Below, in pieces: positions 60,959 through 64,000 of a DNA stretch of 64,000 bases. Below the pieces are notes generated by a model, which did not search any database, was not told where the DNA came from, and was given only the letters and a program-made list of their open reading frames with translations. This DNA comes from CAYLZW01 sp964388085 (GTDB lineage Bacteria; Myxococcota; UBA727; CAYLZW01): contig CAYLZW010000004.1 of assembly GCA_964388085.1 (NCBI GenBank), positions 1 to 64,000 on the forward strand. The letters are read 5' to 3'. The translations under genes were made by a program, and so were the position numbers. Positions within the stretch are counted from its first letter, which is position 1. Every line of letters starts with the position of its first letter.

Positions 60959-62845
60959 TTACTCGTGATCGTGCGGCGTCAGCCCGGGCACGGGCACCGT
61001 CCCCGGCGTCGCCGGCTCTTTGGCTTCCTTCGCCTTGCGCGCCGCGCGCGCCTCGGGGTTCGCTTGCTCCTTCTGCGCGACGCGCAAGGCGCTCTGCACC
61101 TCCGGTCGGGCGTCGCCCGCCAGCCTCGCGAGCGCGTCTCTCGCCGCGTCGGTGCTGCTGCCGCCGAGCACGTCGATGACCTCGAGGAGATCGCGCTCGG
61201 CGAGCGGCGGACCTTTGCCCGAGAGCGCGGCCACCGCGTGCACGGCGGCCGGCTCGGGGGCGGCGGGGGCCTGCGCGAGCACCGCGCGGCAGACGCGACA
61301 GCTCGGCTGCTGCTTCGTCAGCTCCGTGAGCACCTCCTCGGCGACCTTGCGCGCGTCGAACGCCAGCGCGCGCCGAGCCCCTCGCAGCGTGCGCGCGGCG
61401 CCGTCGCCCCCCGCGCTCACGCCGAGATCGAGGCGACGGCCGAGCGCCGCGTCGAAGGGTGAGAGCAGGTGCGCCTCCGAGAGGAGCGCCCGCGTCTCCT
61501 CCGTGGCGGCCGGCTCCGGAGCCTCTGCCGTCCCCTCGCTCGCCCCCGCCACGGCGGCGGACGCGGCCTTGGCCTGCGCGAGCGTCGCCCGCGCGCGCGC
61601 GAGGCGCGCGAAGTCATCGTCGCTGCCGACCGCCTTCGCGCCCCACTCGCTCACGCACGCGGCGTCACCCGCGAGCGCGCAGGTCTCGGTCGCGGTCCAC
61701 AGGCAGTCGAGCGCCACGCCGAAGGGCAGGCCGCGCGTCGTGCAGACCTTCAGCGCCTTCGCCTTGGCCTCGCTCACCTTGCCGTGTCCCGCGGCGAGCT
61801 CGGCGTCGAGGAGGGCGGCCTCCGCCGCGAAGCCCGGCTGCTTCTTCAGCTCCGCGACCAGCGGCGCCGTGTCGTCGAGCCTCCCCGCCGCCAACAGCTC
61901 GCGCGCGAGCCAGTAGCGCACCTCGCCGCGCTCGGTCTCGGGCAGCGAGGGCAGCACGCCTTCGAGCACGCGCGCCCCTTCGTCGACGTCACCCGCGCTC
62001 ATGAGCGCGCGCCCGCGCAGCGCGACGAGCGGCGCCGGCACCCGCGCCTCGCCGAGCGCCGCCCTGCCTTCGTCGAGGACGCCGAGGGCCTCGTGGGCGA
62101 GCCCGAGGTCGAGCGAGACGCGCGCCAACAGCCCGCGCGCGCGCGCGCTCTCGGGCTTGCCGTCGAGGGCGATGCGCGCTTGATGGAACAGCTCGTCGCC
62201 GCGCTGGCCGAGAGCGTGGCGCGCGAGCGAGAGGAGCAGCGCGGTGTCGGCGTCGAGCCGCGTCGAGGTCGACATGACGTCGACGAGCTTCTCGCCCTCG
62301 AACACGCGCCCGGCGGCCACGGCGACGAAGGCGCGCGCCGCCTGCGCCACCGACGTGCCTCCCTCGAAGGTGGCCGCGAACGCGGCGAGCCCGTGCGCGT
62401 CGGTGAGGCGCTCCTTGTAGCCCATCGCCGTCGGCTCGAGCACGAGCCCCGCCGCGACGAGCGCCGCGCCGAGCGCGCGATCACCGTCCGACTCCGCGGA
62501 GGCAAACACCGACGTCGCGCTCGCGGCCAGCGCCGCGGCGGCCCCCTCGTCGAGCGAGTGCAGCGCGGCCAGCGCGGACGCGATGTGCGTCGAGAGCGCG
62601 CCGTCCGGGGTCACGCTCACGAGGCGTCGCTCCATCACGGTGGAGCCCCACGCCGCCGTCGCCATGTTGGGGAACGGCGGCCGCTTCGGCGGCTGCTTCT
62701 GGGCGGTCTCTCTCGCCGCCGCGGCGACGGGCTCGGGCGCCGGCTTCGCGTCGTCGTCAGCACAGGCCGCGAGCGCGACGACCGAGGCGAGCAAGAGCGC
62801 CGAGGGGGCGCGCGAGTGGGGGCAGTTCCTGCGCATGCAGCGCAT
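60959..62845 (-). CDS. TPR-repeat lipoprotein
   Basis: A 628-residue lipoprotein (signal ALLLASVVALAAC, Cys28). The mature part consists almost fully of Ala/Leu-rich helices in TPR-like pairs (ADTALLLSLARHALGQRGDELFHQARIAL, ESARARGLLARVSLDLGLAHEALGVLDEG, RGEVRYWLARELLAAGRLDDTAPLVAELKKQ). It ends with a HEAT-like stretch (DALARLAGDARPEVQSALRVAQ) and a Lys/Ala-rich tail. It probably acts as a protein-binding scaffold on the outer membrane. Start at ATG 62845. No specific family assigned. Confidence 0.75.
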   Translation of the reverse strand: MRCMRRNCPHSRAPSALLLASVVALAACADDDAKPAPEPVAAAARETAQKQPPKRPPFPNMATAAWGSTVMERRLVSVTPDGALSTHIASALAALHSLDEGAAAALAASATSVFASAESDGDRALGAALVAAGLVLEPTAMGYKERLTDAHGLAAFAATFEGGTSVAQAARAFVAVAAGRVFEGEKLVDVMSTSTRLDADTALLLSLARHALGQRGDELFHQARIALDGKPESARARGLLARVSLDLGLAHEALGVLDEGRAALGEARVPAPLVALRGRALMSAGDVDEGARVLEGVLPSLPETERGEVRYWLARELLAAGRLDDTAPLVAELKKQPGFAAEAALLDAELAAGHGKVSEAKAKALKVCTTRGLPFGVALDCLWTATETCALAGDAACVSEWGAKAVGSDDDFARLARARATLAQAKAASAAVAGASEGTAEAPEPAATEETRALLSEAHLLSPFDAALGRRLDLGVSAGGDGAARTLRGARRALAFDARKVAEEVLTELTKQQPSCRVCRAVLAQAPAAPEPAAVHAVAALSGKGPPLAERDLLEVIDVLGGSSTDAARDALARLAGDARPEVQSALRVAQKEQANPEARAARKAKEAKEPATPGTVPVPGLTPHDHE

Positions 62846-63078
62846 TCATCCACACGACGCCGACGAGCACAACCACTCGCTGCGCCCCCCCTCCTCGACG
62901 AAGCTGCGCGCAGACGCTGGCCGGACGCGAGGGAGTTGCAGAGGCTGGCATGAGCGATGAAGACCGGTGAACGCTTCCCGTGGCGGGCGCTCGGCGAGCC
63001 CCGAGCGCCCGCCGCGCCGCGCGCGGCACCGCCGTCTCCGGCCGCCACACGAGCCGCCCCACCGAGAGGAACACCCTG
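62846..63078. promoter_or_regulatory. Divergent promoter region (TPR lipoprotein and manC)
   Basis: A 233-base gap. An AT-richer patch near 62840-62875 probably carries the promoter for the lipoprotein gene, and AGAGGAAC lies upstream of the manC ATG. Nothing else is recognised. Confidence 0.4.
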
Positions 63079-64000
63079 ATGTCAGAGGACCTGCTCGCAC
63101 CGCTCTCTGCCGACAAGGACCTCGTCGCCGTCATCATGGCAGGCGGCGCCGGCACGCGCTTTTGGCCCGCGTCGACGGAGGCGCGCCCAAAACAGTTCCT
63201 GACCTTCTTCGGCGAGCGCTCGCTGCTGCAGTTGAGCTACGACCGCATCGCGCCGCTGGTCGGGAGCGAGCGCGTCCTGGTGCTCACGAGCGAGCGCTTC
63301 ACGGACCTCGTGCGCGAGCAGCTCCCGCAGCTGCCGGCCGCCAACATCATCGGGGAGCCGCTGCGCCGCGACACCGCCGCGGCCGTCGCCTTGAGCGCGC
63401 TCGTCGTCCAGAAGCGCTTCGGCGACGTGGTCATCGCGACCCTGACGTCCGATCACCTCATCACCCCCGCCGAGGACTTCCGCGCCGCGCTGACCTCGGC
63501 GGCGAAGGGCGCGAAGGCAGGTCACGCGCTCTACACCTTCGGCATCGAGCCGGAGCGTGCCGCCACCGAGTACGGCTATCTCGAGACAGGCCGCGAGCTG
63601 CTCAACGACGACGGCGTCAGTCACCTCGCGCTCGAGCGCGTGGTGGAGAAGCCCGACGCGGCGCGCGCGCAGACGTTCCTCGCCGGCGCCAAGCACCTCT
63701 GGAACAGCGGCATGTTCGTGTGGCGCGCGTCGTCGATCCTCGCCGAGCTCGAGCGCCAGCTCCCCGAGCACCTGCGTCACCTGCGCCCCGCCCTCGCCTA
63801 CGATCAGACGCCCGACTGGCAGCGCGCGCTCTCGGAAGCCTTCGAGCCGCTCACGCGCACGAGCGTCGACTACGGCGTCATGGAGCACGCCCGCGAGGTG
63901 CGCTGCGTGCGCGGCCGCTTCTCGTGGAGCGACGTCGGGGGCTTCGGCGCGCTCGCCGCCCACCTCGAGCGGGACGAGCACGACAACGCTCACCGCGGCC
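63079..64000 (+). CDS. manC: Mannose-1-phosphate guanylyltransferase (3' end outside window)
   Basis: About 307 codons are present from the ATG at 63079. The nucleotidyltransferase signature AVIMAGGAGTRFWPASTEARPKQF (about 18-40) is complete. GEPLRRDTAAAVALSAL and SDHLITPAEDFRAAL follow, with VEKPD and WNSGMFVWRASSIL, all typical of ManC/RfbM. The enzyme makes GDP-mannose from mannose-1-phosphate and GTP for polysaccharides. The gene runs past the right edge, so it is not known whether a C-terminal isomerase domain is attached. Confidence 0.93.
   Translation, partial: MSEDLLAPLSADKDLVAVIMAGGAGTRFWPASTEARPKQFLTFFGERSLLQLSYDRIAPLVGSERVLVLTSERFTDLVREQLPQLPAANIIGEPLRRDTAAAVALSALVVQKRFGDVVIATLTSDHLITPAEDFRAALTSAAKGAKAGHALYTFGIEPERAATEYGYLETGRELLNDDGVSHLALERVVEKPDAARAQTFLAGAKHLWNSGMFVWRASSILAELERQLPEHLRHLRPALAYDQTPDWQRALSEAFEPLTRTSVDYGVMEHAREVRCVRGRFSWSDVGGFGALAAHLERDEHDNAHRG

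Overview
The window is GC-rich and densely packed. It looks like a myxobacterium-type (Myxococcota / Deltaproteobacteria) chromosome. The evidence is protein-level: an exported amidase ends in a MYXO-CTERM-type tail, a second protein carries such a tail internally, and there are several Cys-rich or repeat-rich lipoproteins, a signal-peptide YidD protein and an MltF-like transglycosylase. I infer this from gene content and did no taxonomic search. I noticed no tRNA, rRNA or CRISPR array.

Layout. 1-1380: molybdate ABC transporter genes modB (cut by the window edge) and modA, minus strand. 1580-15976: an accessory island. It holds a nucleotidyltransferase-fold gene with a divergent small gene, an IS21-family remnant (istB without istA), a BCS1-like AAA+ ATPase whose 3' end runs into the IS end, and a coupled three-gene cassette (unknown protein, phospholipase-D-type nuclease, SNF2-like helicase). 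It also holds a second cassette: a PcfJ-domain protein divergent from a tandem pair of paralogous unknown proteins plus a small unknown protein. 16099-25523: outer-membrane-like protein, Uma2 relic, DUF7079-like protein, a MYXO-CTERM fusion ORF, a Pro-rich membrane protein, an HD phosphohydrolase, a DUF1801 protein with a histone-H1-like tail, an MltF-like transglycosylase and an SDR dehydrogenase. 25535-33857: an ABC exporter pair, then a complete RND tripartite efflux operon. 33991-51406: lipoproteins, SSB, a Cys-rich lipoprotein, a 2116-residue repeat lipoprotein, a glutamate-cysteine-ligase-like enzyme fused to CBS domains, a TonB-like protein, peptide deformylase, a PGRP-type amidase, an Hpt protein and an alpha/beta hydrolase. 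51654-64000: a small ORF, MgtE, two lipoproteins, a toxin-antitoxin pair with a frameshifted toxin, a DUF971 protein, an ABC exporter pair, YidD and two TPR proteins, and mannose-1-phosphate guanylyltransferase (cut by the edge).

The most interesting part is the island. A 17-bp inverted repeat, GCGACA-N5-TGTCGC, occurs four times and only near gene starts: before the AAA+ ATPase, before the small unknown gene at 11973, and twice between the divergent PcfJ-domain gene and the paralogue operon. This suggests one regulator controls genes on both sides of the nuclease/helicase cassette, so the ATPase, PcfJ protein and paralogues may form one system. None of the operator-linked genes has a function I recognise beyond its AAA+ or PcfJ domain.
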